A DNA stretch of 64,000 nucleotides, from contig NZ_CP039690.1 in the NCBI RefSeq assembly GCF_005144885.1, forward strand, positions 5,469,001-5,533,000. The letters are read 5' to 3'. The notes under the pieces were generated by a model, which was given only the letters and a program-made list of their open reading frames with translations, made no database searches and was not told the DNA's origin. Positions within the stretch are counted from its first letter, which is position 1. Every line of letters begins with the position of its first letter. The stretch is from Phreatobacter stygius (lineage in GTDB: Bacteria; Pseudomonadota; Alphaproteobacteria; Rhizobiales; Phreatobacteraceae). Below are positions 8,414 to 16,473 of this stretch, in pieces. A program made the position numbers and the translations under genes.

Positions 8414-8439
8414 TGACCTCTCCCCGGCGGGGAGAGGTC
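8414..8439. repeat. perfect intergenic hairpin
   Basis: GACCTCTCCCC (8415-8425), loop GGC, then GGGGAGAGGTC (8429-8439). This GGGGAGAGGT motif is of the kind scattered between genes in rhizobial genomes; related cores occur at 48245-48267, near 54517 and at 54770 in this window. No poly-T follows, so it is not an obvious terminator. Confidence 0.7.
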
Positions 8440-8512
8440 GGCCGAAGGCCGGGAGAGGGGGCGCGCCGCTTTCCGCGAAGGCATCATGCGAAACCGGCGA
8501 CGCACCATGCTC

Positions 8513-8667
8513 TACGTCACCCCCGGCGAGCGAAGCGAGGGAAGGGGGGCCAGGGGTCGCTTCGCCGCGCCCCCAGTGCATGTGTTTGGGTGATCTCGCT
8601 GTGTTGAGGCCAGGGCCCCGCAACTCCTGGACCCCCTTCCCTCGCTTCGCTCGCCGGGGGTGACGTA
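8513..8667. repeat. large inverted repeat with 42-bp arms
   Basis: The left arm (8513-8554) and the right arm (8626-8667) are reverse complements apart from one or two positions; both contain CGAGCGAAGCGAGGGAAGG or its complement. The 71-bp spacer has no gene. With the hairpin at 8414-8439 it occupies much of the 554-bp gap between the SDR and the aminotransferase genes, where I see no credible coding sequence. Just to the right, 8686-8703 (TGTGTGAATCCGGTAGCC) recurs exactly at 54749-54766. Confidence 0.75.
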
Positions 8668-8823
8668 CTGCGGCGTGTAATGCGTTGTGTGAATCCGGTA
8701 GCCCCGCCGGGGAGAGGTGAAGAGGTGCCGCTGGGAAAGGCAAAGCGAACCTGGGCCGGTTGTGGGTCTTGCGTTCTGCGAAGGCGGCCATTGGCGGAAA
8801 CCTCATGGGCGAGGGCAGGCGGG

Positions 8824-9960
8824 TCAGAACAATTTGACGGCTTCGTTGCGGCCGCGGGCCTGTTCGACCAGGCGCGGCAGCAGGTCGACGAATTCCTCGA
8901 CCCAGGCGGTCGGCACGCTGGTGCTGATCTTGACGAAGCGGTCGCCGAAGGTCGGCGTGTGATAGGCGCCCTGGCGGATCATGATGTCGTGCTCCTGATA
9001 GGCGGCGACCAGCGCCTCCGGCTTGACCCCGGCGCGCTCGCATTCCAGCACGATGAAATTGCCGTTGGAGGGATAGACCGGCATAGCGAGGCCGGGGATC
9101 CGGTCGGAGGCGTCCTTGATCAGCTTCTGGTTCGCCCGCTGCTGAGCCAGCACGCCCGGGAACCATTCGTCCTTGATTGTCAGACCGGCGAGCGCTGCGC
9201 GCTGCGACAGGATGTTGGAGCCGAGATTGTTCGGCGGCGCGCCGGCGAGCTTTTCGACGATATCGGGATGGGCGACCACGGCGCCGACCCGAAGGCCCGC
9301 GAAGCCCAGCCATTTCGAGAAGCTGTAGATGGTGATGGTCCGCTCGGGGTAGCGGGTCGCGGCGAGCGTGTGGTCATAGGCGAAATGGCGATAGGTGCAG
9401 TCGTGGATCAGATAGGCGCCGGCCTGTCTTGTCGCCGCGACGATGCCGTCGATCTCGGCTGCCGTGCAGGCGCTCCCGAGCGGATTGTTCGGATCGACCA
9501 GGTAAACCACCTTGGTCTTCGGCGTGATGGCGGCGGCAAGCCGTTCCGGCGCCAGGCGATAGCCGTGCTCCTCGCCATAGATCGGGATCTGCGTCACCGT
9601 GGCGCCGACCGAGCGGGCAAAGGCCATCGGCCAGTTCCAGGTCGGATCGGTGGTGATGAACTCGTCGCCGGGCTCAAGCAGCGTGTGGCAGACGTGGTAG
9701 AGCGAGGCGACCGCCCCGTCCGACAGCAGCGCCGCCTGACCTGGCAGCCCGAGATCGGCGACGATGCCGTGGCGCAGCTCTTCCAGGCCCGCCGGCGGCG
9801 CGTAGATGTGGAACTCCTCGTCGCGGATGCATTTCTCCATTGCCGCCAGGACGGCTGGATGCGGCGTGGCGTGATTGGTGTTCTGACCCATCCAGCGCAG
9901 GCCCGGCGTGTTCACCAGGCGATCGAAATGGGCGTTCCTGACCTCGAAGGGTTTCATCAT
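8824..9960 (-). CDS. PLP-dependent class I/II aminotransferase
   Basis: About 378 aa of fold-type I PLP enzyme. Visible features are ATPHPAVLAAMEKCI near the start, the DPNNPLGS loop, HDCTYRHFAYD with the cofactor-contacting Asp and Tyr, and SFSKWLGFAGLRVG with the PLP lysine. It probably transaminates an amino acid or amine handled by the divergent ABC importer. Two adjacent Met codons (9960, 9957) follow GGAGAG; the spacing slightly favours the second. The open frame extends upstream through the promoter region, but those codons are not family-like. Regulation by the GntR at 13019 is likely (see the repeated operator). Confidence 0.88.
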   Translation of the reverse strand: MMKPFEVRNAHFDRLVNTPGLRWMGQNTNHATPHPAVLAAMEKCIRDEEFHIYAPPAGLEELRHGIVADLGLPGQAALLSDGAVASLYHVCHTLLEPGDEFITTDPTWNWPMAFARSVGATVTQIPIYGEEHGYRLAPERLAAAITPKTKVVYLVDPNNPLGSACTAAEIDGIVAATRQAGAYLIHDCTYRHFAYDHTLAATRYPERTITIYSFSKWLGFAGLRVGAVVAHPDIVEKLAGAPPNNLGSNILSQRAALAGLTIKDEWFPGVLAQQRANQKLIKDASDRIPGLAMPVYPSNGNFIVLECERAGVKPEALVAAYQEHDIMIRQGAYHTPTFGDRFVKISTSVPTAWVEEFVDLLPRLVEQARGRNEAVKLF

Positions 9961-9981
9961 CTCTCCGCACATATCAGGCGA

Positions 9982-10111
9982 TCTGGCATAATGAGAGGCC
10001 GTCTCGCTCCTTGCTCGAGCCAAATATGCACTATTCTGGCATGCCGGATAGCTCAAAAAATGCGCAATAAGCAAAAATATTATGCCAAGTTTGATTTCTG
10101 GCATAATGAGA
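9982..10111. promoter_or_regulatory. repeated TGGCAT operator sites between divergent promoters
   Basis: TCTGGCATAATGAGA occurs identically at 9982-9996 and 10097-10111. ATTATGCCA at 10079-10087 is the exact inverse of TGGCATAAT at 10099-10107, forming a dyad with an 11-bp gap. TCTGGCATGCC at 10035-10045 is another variant. The sites lie in an AT-richer stretch between the aminotransferase and ABC-importer genes. The natural candidate ligand is the GntR protein encoded at the end of the importer operon. Confidence 0.6.
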
Positions 10112-10199
10112 CTTGCGCGCCAGAGCAAAGGCAGTGATGGTTGTGGCCTGGGTGTAGAGGGGATCTCACCGCATGACCGACGGGTTTGGGAGAAGTCAC

Positions 10200-11288
10200 A
10201 TGCTGTCACGCCGAAATGCTCTTAAAGGCCTGGGCGCCGCCGCTGCCGCCGCCGGTGGCCTGACGCTCTCAGCCCCGGCCATCGCCCAGGGCGCGAGCCG
10301 GGTGTCGTTCACCACCTCGTGGATTCCGGAAGGGCCGAACCTCTTCGCCTATGTCGCCCGCGACAAAGGCTTCTGGAAGAATGCCGGCCTCGATGTCAGC
10401 GTCGCTCGCGGTTCGGGCTCGGGCGCCGCCGCCCAGGCGGTCAGCGCCGGCACTTTCGATTTCGGCATGGCGGCGACACCAACCGTCATCATCCAGGCCG
10501 CCAAGAAGCTGCCGATCACCTGCATCGGTCAGATCAATTACGATGCGCTGATGGGTGTCGGCGTGCTCGCCGCCTCGCCGATCCGGGCCCCGAAAGACCT
10601 GGAAGGCAAGAAGCTCGGCGCCAGCGTCACCTCGGGCGAATATCCCTTCCTGCCGCTCTATGCCGAGAAGGCCGGCTTCGACCTCGCCAAGGTGCAGATC
10701 GTCCAGGTCGACGGCAAGGTGCGCGAGCGCACCCTGGTCGAGAAGCAGGTCGATGCCGTCTCGGCCTTCGCCACCAGCACGGTGCCCTCGCTGGCACCGC
10801 TCGGCACCGACGTGCGCTTCATGCTGTTCTCCAGCGTCGGCATCGAATTCTACGGCCAGTCGCTGACCACCCAGCCGGCGCGCATCGAGAAGGACCGGGC
10901 GCTCTGCGAGGCCTTCGTCCAGGGCGCCATGGAGGCGATCCGCTTCACGCTGACCAATTTCGACGAAGCCATCGACATCTTCCTGAAGGCCAATAGCGAG
11001 GTGGCGATCTCCGCCACCGGCAAGGACTATTCCCGCATCGGCCTCGGCCTCACCAATCTGACCAACCTGGTGCCGGAGGTGAAGGACAAGGGGCTCGGGT
11101 TTGCCGACCCGCAGAAGGTCGCGACCATGGCCGATCTCGTGCTGAAATATGCCGCCGGCGAGGGCGCCACGCGGCCCGATCTCGGCGCCCTGTTCACCAA
11201 CGCCTTCGCCGGCAAGATCAAGCTGACCGCGGCCGAGCTCGCAACCGCCGAGCGGACCGCCGCGGCCTACCGCAAATATGTCGGCTGA
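10200..11288 (+). CDS. NitT/TauT-type ABC importer, substrate-binding protein
   Basis: A 362-aa periplasmic binding protein of the SsuA/NMT1 type. A twin-arginine-like leader ([15 protein letters not shown]...) ends at APAIAQG, cleaved near residue 30. The mature part begins [13 protein letters not shown], contains [14 protein letters not shown] and a [18 protein letters not shown] ligand-loop segment, all typical. The start at 10200 is preferred over an upstream Met because GGGAGAAG sits at good spacing. It heads a four-gene unit (binding protein, ATPase, permease, GntR). The ligand is unknown; sulfonates, pyrimidine precursors and amines are known for relatives. Confidence 0.9.
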   Translation: MLSRRNALKGLGAAAAAAGGLTLSAPAIAQGASRVSFTTSWIPEGPNLFAYVARDKGFWKNAGLDVSVARGSGSGAAAQAVSAGTFDFGMAATPTVIIQAAKKLPITCIGQINYDALMGVGVLAASPIRAPKDLEGKKLGASVTSGEYPFLPLYAEKAGFDLAKVQIVQVDGKVRERTLVEKQVDAVSAFATSTVPSLAPLGTDVRFMLFSSVGIEFYGQSLTTQPARIEKDRALCEAFVQGAMEAIRFTLTNFDEAIDIFLKANSEVAISATGKDYSRIGLGLTNLTNLVPEVKDKGLGFADPQKVATMADLVLKYAAGEGATRPDLGALFTNAFAGKIKLTAAELATAERTAAAYRKYVG

Positions 11289-11322
11289 CCACGCGCAAGA
11301 CGTGCCAGAAGGGAAGAACGCA

Positions 11323-12189
11323 ATGTTGGCCTTGGCAACGAAAGCGGAGCTCATGCCGCCACAGGAGCCCCTTGTTTCCGTCAGCGGGGTGCAGAAGACC
11401 TATTTCACCCGCCAGTCGCCGATCCAGGCCGTGGCCTCGGCCTCGGTCGATGTCGCCCGGGGCGAGTTCGTCTCGCTGCTCGGGCCCTCGGGCTGCGGCA
11501 AGAGCACGCTGTTGATGATGATCGCCGGCCTGGAAAAGCCGACGGCCGGGTCGATCAGCCTGCACGGCTCGGCCGTCGTCAATCCGCGCCGCGACATCGG
11601 CATCATCTTCCAAGACGCCACCTTGCTGCCCTGGAAGAGCACGCTGGAAAACGTGCTGTTTCCCATCCAGATCCTGAAGCTGCCGATGGAGAAATACCGG
11701 GAGAGGGCGCGTGAACTGATCGCCATGGTCGGGCTGACCGGTTTCGAGCACAAGAAGCCGGCGGAACTGTCGGGCGGCATGCGCCAGCGCGTCGCCATTT
11801 GCCGGGCGCTGATCCACGACCCCGACATTCTCCTGATGGACGAGCCGTTCAGCGCTCTCGACGCCATCACCCGCGACCAGATGAACGTGGCGCTGTCGGA
11901 GATCCTGGAGACCTATAAGAAGACCGTCATCTTCGTCACCCATTCGATCCGCGAGGCGGCCTTCCTGTCCGACCGGGTGGTGGTGATGGGCGGCCGTCCC
12001 TCGACCATCATTCTCGACATGAAGATGCCGTTTCCCCGTCCGCGCCGCTTCGAGATCGAGGAGACGCAGGAATTCGCTCAAGTCTGCCGGCAATTGCGCC
12101 TGACCATCGAGGCCGCCCACGGTCATCCGCCTGCATTGGTCAAATCTTCAACTGCGAGTCCGGCTTCCGGCTCGGCCGTCATCGAGTGA
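11323..12189 (+). CDS. NitT/TauT-type ABC importer, ATP-binding protein
   Basis: About 288 aa. Walker A is GPSGCGKST, the Q-loop FQDATLLPW, the signature LSGGMRQRV and Walker [13 protein letters not shown], with the H-loop in FVTHSIREA. This sequence pattern is that of SsuB/TauB-type ATPases. An ATG at 11278 overlaps the previous stop but lacks a ribosome site, while ATG 11323 follows GGGAAGAA. The C-terminal 30 residues beyond the ATPase core are Ser/Ala-rich. It energises the permease encoded immediately downstream. Confidence 0.9.
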   Translation: MLALATKAELMPPQEPLVSVSGVQKTYFTRQSPIQAVASASVDVARGEFVSLLGPSGCGKSTLLMMIAGLEKPTAGSISLHGSAVVNPRRDIGIIFQDATLLPWKSTLENVLFPIQILKLPMEKYRERARELIAMVGLTGFEHKKPAELSGGMRQRVAICRALIHDPDILLMDEPFSALDAITRDQMNVALSEILETYKKTVIFVTHSIREAAFLSDRVVVMGGRPSTIILDMKMPFPRPRRFEIEETQEFAQVCRQLRLTIEAAHGHPPALVKSSTASPASGSAVIE

Positions 12190-12197
12190 GGTCCACC

Positions 12198-13022
12198 ATG
12201 GCCACCGCCACCATCGGCACGGAGACCGGTGCCGTCATCCCCAGCGCCCATGCCGGCCAGACCGTCGCCGGCCTGCGCAGCATCCTGCTGCCGCTGGGCC
12301 TCGCCTTCATCGTGCTCGCCGCCTGGCAGCTCTATGTCACCATTGGCAACATCCCCTCGGTGATCCTGCCGTCGCCGATCTCGATCGCCCGCTACATCGT
12401 CGCCCGCTACGACATCCTGTTGATGCACGCGGTCCCGACCACACTGGAATCGGCTGCCGGCTTCCTGCTCGCCCTGGTGCTCGGCATCGTGCTCGCCATC
12501 ATCATCACCTATTCGCGGGTGGCCCATGAGGCGCTTTATCCGAACCTGATCTTTTTCCAGCTGATCCCCAAGATCGCGCTGGCGCCCCTGTTCATCATCT
12601 GGCTCGGCATCGGCTCGCAGTCGCGCATCGCCTTCTCGGTGTTCATCGCCTTCTTTCCTGTCGTGATCGCCACCACGGCGGGATTCTTGAGCGTCGACAA
12701 GGGCATGCTCAGGCTCTGCCGGTCGCTCACCGCCACCGAATGGCAGGTGTTCACCAGCGTGCGCTTCCCTTCCGCGCTGCCGCATATCTTCTCCGGCGCC
12801 AAGATCGCGGTCACGCTCGCCATCATCGGCGTGATCATCGGCGAGTTCATCACCGCCCAGGCCGGCCTTGGCTATCTCATCATCTTCGCCACCGCGCGGG
12901 CCGATACCGAGGTCTCGATGGCGGCCATCGTGGTGCTTTGCGTTTGCGGACTGTTGCTGTACGGCCTTGTGGCGCTCGCGGAATCGATCGCGAACAGGTT
13001 TTACTCTTCGGACAGCCGATGA
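12198..13022 (+). CDS. NitT/TauT-type ABC importer, permease
   Basis: A 274-aa inner-membrane permease with six predicted transmembrane helices. The EAA-loop region is LCRSLTATEWQVFTSVRFPS followed by ALPHIFSGAKIAV, which contacts the ATPase. ATG 12198 follows GAGG; a GTG at 12186 overlapping the ATPase stop is also possible. Its own stop overlaps the start of the GntR gene (ATGA), so all four genes are probably one transcript. Confidence 0.9.
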   Translation: MATATIGTETGAVIPSAHAGQTVAGLRSILLPLGLAFIVLAAWQLYVTIGNIPSVILPSPISIARYIVARYDILLMHAVPTTLESAAGFLLALVLGIVLAIIITYSRVAHEALYPNLIFFQLIPKIALAPLFIIWLGIGSQSRIAFSVFIAFFPVVIATTAGFLSVDKGMLRLCRSLTATEWQVFTSVRFPSALPHIFSGAKIAVTLAIIGVIIGEFITAQAGLGYLIIFATARADTEVSMAAIVVLCVCGLLLYGLVALAESIANRFYSSDSR

Positions 13023-13753
13023 AGCCCCGTCTCGGCGTGCAGCGGAAAATCGGAACGGTCATGGCGTCTGAGGAACCGGAATCGCTTTCGGCCGAGGTCG
13101 TCCACCGGCTCGAGGAGGAAATCCTCAAAGGCCTCAGGCGTCCCGGCGACAAGCTCGACGAGCGCCAGCTCGCCGAGCAGTTCGGCATGTCGCGCACGCC
13201 GGTGCGCGAGGCGCTGCAGCGGCTGGCCGCCAGCGGCCTGGTCATTTCGCGCGGCCGCCAGGGCCTGCAGGTCGCCCAGCTCTCGCTCGCCGACCTGCTG
13301 GACGCCTTCTCCATCGTCGCCGAACTGGAGGGCCTGGCCTCGGCCCAGGCCGCCCGGCGCATCCAGCCGGACCAGCGCCAGCGGCTGCAGGCCGCCCACG
13401 CGGCCTGTGCCAGGGCTGCCGACGCCGAGGATGTCGAGGGCTTCTACGAGGCCAATCTGGTGTTCCACGAGACCATCGCGGCGGCGAGCCACAACCGTAT
13501 CCTGCAGGAGGAGCTGCGGCGGCTCACGCTCAAGATCTCGCCCTACCGGCGCACCATCACCTATCAGCCGGGCCGCATGCAGTCGTCGATTCCCGAGCAT
13601 GGCCAGGTGATGGAGGCGATCCTGCGCGGCGACGGTGCCCAGGCGAGCCAGCTGATGCGCGCCCATGTGACGCTGCTCGGCGAGGGCCTGTCCGACCTCT
13701 TGCATTTCCTGCGCTTCTCGGGCGACCACAACCTGCTTGCCGAACTGGCCTGA
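13019..13753 (+). CDS. GntR-family regulator (FCD type)
   Basis: A 244-aa regulator. The N-terminal winged helix includes GLRRPGDKLDERQLAEQFGMSRTP and VREALQRLAASGLV at about residues 40-85. The rest is an all-helical FCD ligand domain with candidate metal-site residues around NLVFHETIAAASHN and an H in SIPEHGQV. It starts by ATGA overlap with the permease; an ATG at 13061 is an alternative. Being the last gene of the importer operon, it is likely to sense the imported compound and act on the repeated TGGCAT sites at 9982-10111. A weak hairpin (13757-13775) follows the stop. Confidence 0.88.
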   Translation: MKPRLGVQRKIGTVMASEEPESLSAEVVHRLEEEILKGLRRPGDKLDERQLAEQFGMSRTPVREALQRLAASGLVISRGRQGLQVAQLSLADLLDAFSIVAELEGLASAQAARRIQPDQRQRLQAAHAACARAADAEDVEGFYEANLVFHETIAAASHNRILQEELRRLTLKISPYRRTITYQPGRMQSSIPEHGQVMEAILRGDGAQASQLMRAHVTLLGEGLSDLLHFLRFSGDHNLLAELA

Positions 13754-13809
13754 CGCACCGCCGGTCAGCGGCGGTCATGCAGCCTTTGGCCTGGGCGCAG
13801 GCGCAGGCC

Positions 13810-14625
13810 TCAGCCGACGCTCGCCGGCTTCGCCCATGCCGGGCGGACCCGCCGCGCCGCCGGCTGCTTGCGGGCCGCCAGCGCCTCGCCGAAGGCCTCG
13901 AACAGCGCGCGGTTCACCGGGTTGCATTGCGGATCATATTCCGCGTGCCATTGCACGCCGAGCGCAAAGCCCGGCGCATCGGCAATGCGGATCGCCTCGG
14001 CGGTGCCGTCTTCGGCCACGCCCTCGATCACGACCCGCTCGCCGGGTTCGAGAATGCCCTGGCCATGCAGCGAGTTGACGCGGATCGTCTCCCGGCCGAA
14101 GAGCCGCGCGAAGACGCCGCCGGGGACCAGACGGACATCATGGCGATCGGCAAAGACCACGGCGGGATCCGGATGAACTTCGCCGGTCTCCAGCCGCGGC
14201 ATGCGATGGTTCATGCGGCCGGGCAGGTCGCGGATCTCCGGATGCAACGAACCGCCGAAGGCGACGTTCATCTCCTGAAAGCCGCGACAGATGCCGAAGA
14301 TCGGGATGCCCTCGGCGACGCAGATCTCGGTCAGTGCCAGCGCCATGGCGTCGCGGGCATTGTCATAGGGCTCGTGCCGCGGATCCGGTTCGGTGCGGAA
14401 ATGGGCCGGGTGAACATTGGCGCGCGCGCCGGTCAGCAAGATCCCGTCGACCACCTCGAGCAATGCGCCGATATCGGTGATGTCTGGCGCCCCGGCGAAC
14501 ATCAGCGGCAAGGCTTTGGCGACCTCGGTGACCGCGCGCAGATTGCGCTCTCCGACGTGCTGCACGACGAAACGATTGTCGACGAGATGCGAATTCCCGA
14601 TGACGCCGACAACAGGCCTGTTCAT
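13810..14625 (-). CDS. class I glutamine amidotransferase-like hydrolase (peptidase C26)
   Basis: A 271-aa protein of the gamma-glutamyl-gamma-aminobutyrate hydrolase (PuuD) family. The catalytic triad is visible: Cys113 in GICRGFQE, and His227 with Glu229 in GVQWHAEYDP. The strand motif DGILLTGARANVHP precedes it. Family members split gamma-glutamyl amides formed during amine degradation. The start MNRPVVGVIGNS at 14625 follows GGGAG; longer frames upstream lack similarity. It is convergent with the GntR gene (56 bp apart) and may serve the same amine- or amino-acid-related pathway, though nothing proves this. Confidence 0.88.
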   Translation of the reverse strand: MNRPVVGVIGNSHLVDNRFVVQHVGERNLRAVTEVAKALPLMFAGAPDITDIGALLEVVDGILLTGARANVHPAHFRTEPDPRHEPYDNARDAMALALTEICVAEGIPIFGICRGFQEMNVAFGGSLHPEIRDLPGRMNHRMPRLETGEVHPDPAVVFADRHDVRLVPGGVFARLFGRETIRVNSLHGQGILEPGERVVIEGVAEDGTAEAIRIADAPGFALGVQWHAEYDPQCNPVNRALFEAFGEALAARKQPAARRVRPAWAKPASVG

Positions 14626-14740
14626 CTCCCGTCTCCCATTCACGCAGGCGAAAATTCCCGCCATCGCCCGCAACCATAGCATTCTCGACCCAACGGGCCG
14701 CGTCGAGAAGTCTTCAATTGCAACATCTGCATTTCCGCTT

Positions 14741-14850
14741 TGGCGCCCAATCGGCGGTTGTTGTGGCGCGCGGTTCCAGGCGATAGGGAGGACCGCCTGA
14801 TAGTGCCGGGCCGATTCCATGGCGCTCCTGGCGGCCCGGCTTTTGTTGTT
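14741..14850 (+). ncRNA. candidate small RNA with rho-independent terminator
   Basis: In a 365-bp gap (14626-14990) with no gene, two hairpins follow each other on the plus strand. The first is CAGGCG (14777-14782), an 11-nt loop containing GGGAGG, and CGCCTG (14794-14799). The second is GCCGGGCC (14805-14812), a 20-nt loop and GGCCCGGC (14833-14840), directly followed by TTTTGTTGTTGT. The second looks like an intrinsic terminator although no plus-strand gene ends nearby (the nearest ends at 13753). A short structured transcript starting around 14700-14770 would explain it. The 5' end is a guess. Confidence 0.4.
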
Positions 14851-14990
14851 GTCATGACGACAGGCCGCAAGCGCCGGTCCTGCCGGTCGAAATATCCCGA
14901 GGTCGCAGGAACTTAGTGAGTTGTCGACGCGTTCCTGATCTGGGATTCCATTGAGAATACCGGATTGCTCTCACACAACGGAGGCTGACC

Positions 14991-15230
14991 ATGCATCGTC
15001 GAGCTCTGATTCTAGGCGCGATCGCCGTTCCCTTGGCGGCCTGCGCAGGCACGACGACCACCGAGCAGCGTATCGGTGGCGCCGCCGTCGGCGCTGGTAC
15101 CGGCGCGGTGGTTGCCGGTCCGGTCGGCGCGGTCGTCGGCGGTGTCGCCGGTGCCGTGACTGGACCGAGCGTGGTGCGCGGCACGCGCCGTGCGACACGG
15201 CGTCGGCGTTACAGGCGTACCCGCGCCTGA
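14991..15230 (+). CDS. small glycine-zipper lipoprotein
   Basis: A 79-aa protein with a lipoprotein signal ending LAAC (Cys18). Residues 28-58 are a glycine-zipper stretch (GGAAVGAGTGAVVAG, then GAVVGGVAGAVTG), and the C-terminus is a strongly basic Arg-rich tail. Such proteins are anchored in the outer membrane and are often made under envelope stress. ATG 14991 follows ACGGAGG. A hairpin (15278-15300, arms CGGCGGGGCC and GGCTCCGCCG) follows within 50 bp and may end the transcript. Confidence 0.75.
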   Translation: MHRRALILGAIAVPLAACAGTTTTEQRIGGAAVGAGTGAVVAGPVGAVVGGVAGAVTGPSVVRGTRRATRRRRYRRTRA

Positions 15231-15305
15231 CGGCGCGCGTGCTTCAATTGCGCAAGAGCTTCAATCGGGGATGAGTTCGGCGGGGCCTTTGGCTCCGCCG
15301 TTGCT

Positions 15306-15331
15306 GTTTCGGATCGGGTTCGATCCGAAAC
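15306..15331. repeat. perfect 11-bp inverted repeat
   Basis: GTTTCGGATCG, loop GGTT, then CGATCCGAAAC. It stands alone between the lipoprotein gene and the next small gene. No T-run follows on either strand. It could be a protein-binding site or an RNA processing hairpin. Confidence 0.55.
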
Positions 15332-15481
15332 GTGATCATGCCGGTTCGGCTCAGGCCGCTGCTTGCGGTTGGTCCTCCCCTCTGCCATGTCAAAACCGTC
15401 GATCGCGCGTGCGGCCTGATTTTTGATGGAATGACCAGGCTGTAATGGCGCTCCCGCGACCCGGCGAAGGCAGTTCGACCC

Positions 15482-15724
15482 ATGCAGCGAAACCGACCCC
15501 ATTTTGACAGCGGCCAGACGGTTGCCGTCGCCGTCGCGGTGGCCTTCCGCCAATTCGCCGAGGCCGTCGCGACATCCGATCGCGCGCTTGCGGTCGCCGC
15601 CCTCGAAGTCACTGAGCGCCTGACCTTCGAGACCCTGGCCGGCCGCTATGTCAGCGAGGCGGACCGCAGGGCGGTGGCGAAGCTGATCGCGCAGACGATC
15701 TCGGAGATCAGGGCAAGGGCTTAG
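15482..15724 (+). CDS. small hypothetical protein
   Basis: An 80-aa protein that I do not recognise. It has a conserved-looking amphipathic C-terminal half (VSEADRRAVAKLIAQTISEIRARA) and no signal peptide or membrane segment. ATG 15482 has a modest GAAGGCAG upstream. Codon use resembles neighbouring genes. It is not part of an obvious operon. Confidence 0.5.
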   Translation: MQRNRPHFDSGQTVAVAVAVAFRQFAEAVATSDRALAVAALEVTERLTFETLAGRYVSEADRRAVAKLIAQTISEIRARA

Positions 15725-15856
15725 GCCACACTAAGGGCTGGCAATGAGGGCAGGCTTCACCCGCGTCGTCGTCTTGCGCGAATGGGCGCTCCGGCGCGGT
15801 ACCCCGTCAGCCGGCGGGAAATGCAGCAACGTTCGCTCGACCTGCGCTCGAAGGCA

Positions 15857-16273
15857 TCAATTCGATTGCGGCATCACCGAACGTTTCATTGCATGAATGC
15901 CGTCGCCGAGAAGGGCAAGCGCAAAGCAGGCGATCGCCCAGAATACCGGGAACTCATAGCCTCCCCCCCGATTTGTAAACTGCCAACCGGCATTGCCGTG
16001 GCCGAGATAGGCGGCGGCCAGAAGGTGTACGCCGAGAAAGACGGCAACAGGGCGCGCATATATGCCAAGGATCAACATGATCCCGCCGATTGTCTCATAG
16101 ATCATGACGACCCATGCGAACCATCCCGGCAGGCCGAGCGAGCCGAAGTAACCCGAGGCCCCCGCCATCGAGAATACGAAGACCTTGAGGTAAAGGCCGT
16201 GCAGGATAAACAAAATGCCCATGCTCACGCGCAGCAGAAGGGCAGCGTAGGGCGCATATTGTTGGTCAACCAT
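15857..16273 (-). CDS. DoxX-family membrane protein
   Basis: A 138-aa protein with four transmembrane segments and the DoxX pattern LLLRVSMGILFILHGLYLK near the N-terminus, GLPGWFAWVVMIYETIGG in the second helix and LGIYARPVAVFLGVHLL in the third. It starts MVDQQYAPY at 16273 behind GGAGGA. DoxX-like proteins are inner-membrane proteins linked to redox or thiosulfate metabolism, but most are uncharacterised. It is only distantly like the DoxX protein of the bufferin operon. It stands alone. Confidence 0.8.
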   Translation of the reverse strand: MVDQQYAPYAALLLRVSMGILFILHGLYLKVFVFSMAGASGYFGSLGLPGWFAWVVMIYETIGGIMLILGIYARPVAVFLGVHLLAAAYLGHGNAGWQFTNRGGGYEFPVFWAIACFALALLGDGIHAMKRSVMPQSN

Positions 16274-16473
16274 GGTCGTTTCCTCCGACCTGTCGCAGGC
16301 GCCCGAGTTCTCGAGGCGCGTGCACATGATCGCAGAGATTTGGAATCTTGTGTAGACGATGCCGAATTGGCCAGTGAAATGGATCGGCCAGTTCTACCTT
16401 GTTTCCTCGCGCGTCACGGCTGCGCGACACGAACCACGGCGACGACGGATGACTGCCGATCTCGACCGGATCG

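Noticed and set aside
8386-8607. A short open frame within the palindrome cluster
   Set aside because: Its codons come from the inverted repeats (SPRRGEVGRR, HPRRAKRGKG), a usual false gene call over such elements.
8680-10137. A 485-codon open frame on the plus strand
   Set aside because: It is antisense to the aminotransferase gene, whose PLP motifs are unambiguous.
13757-13775. A bidirectional terminator between the convergent GntR and amidotransferase genes
   Set aside because: A six-bp stem is present (ACCGCC/GGCGGT) but no T-run follows on either strand, so it was not listed as a terminator.
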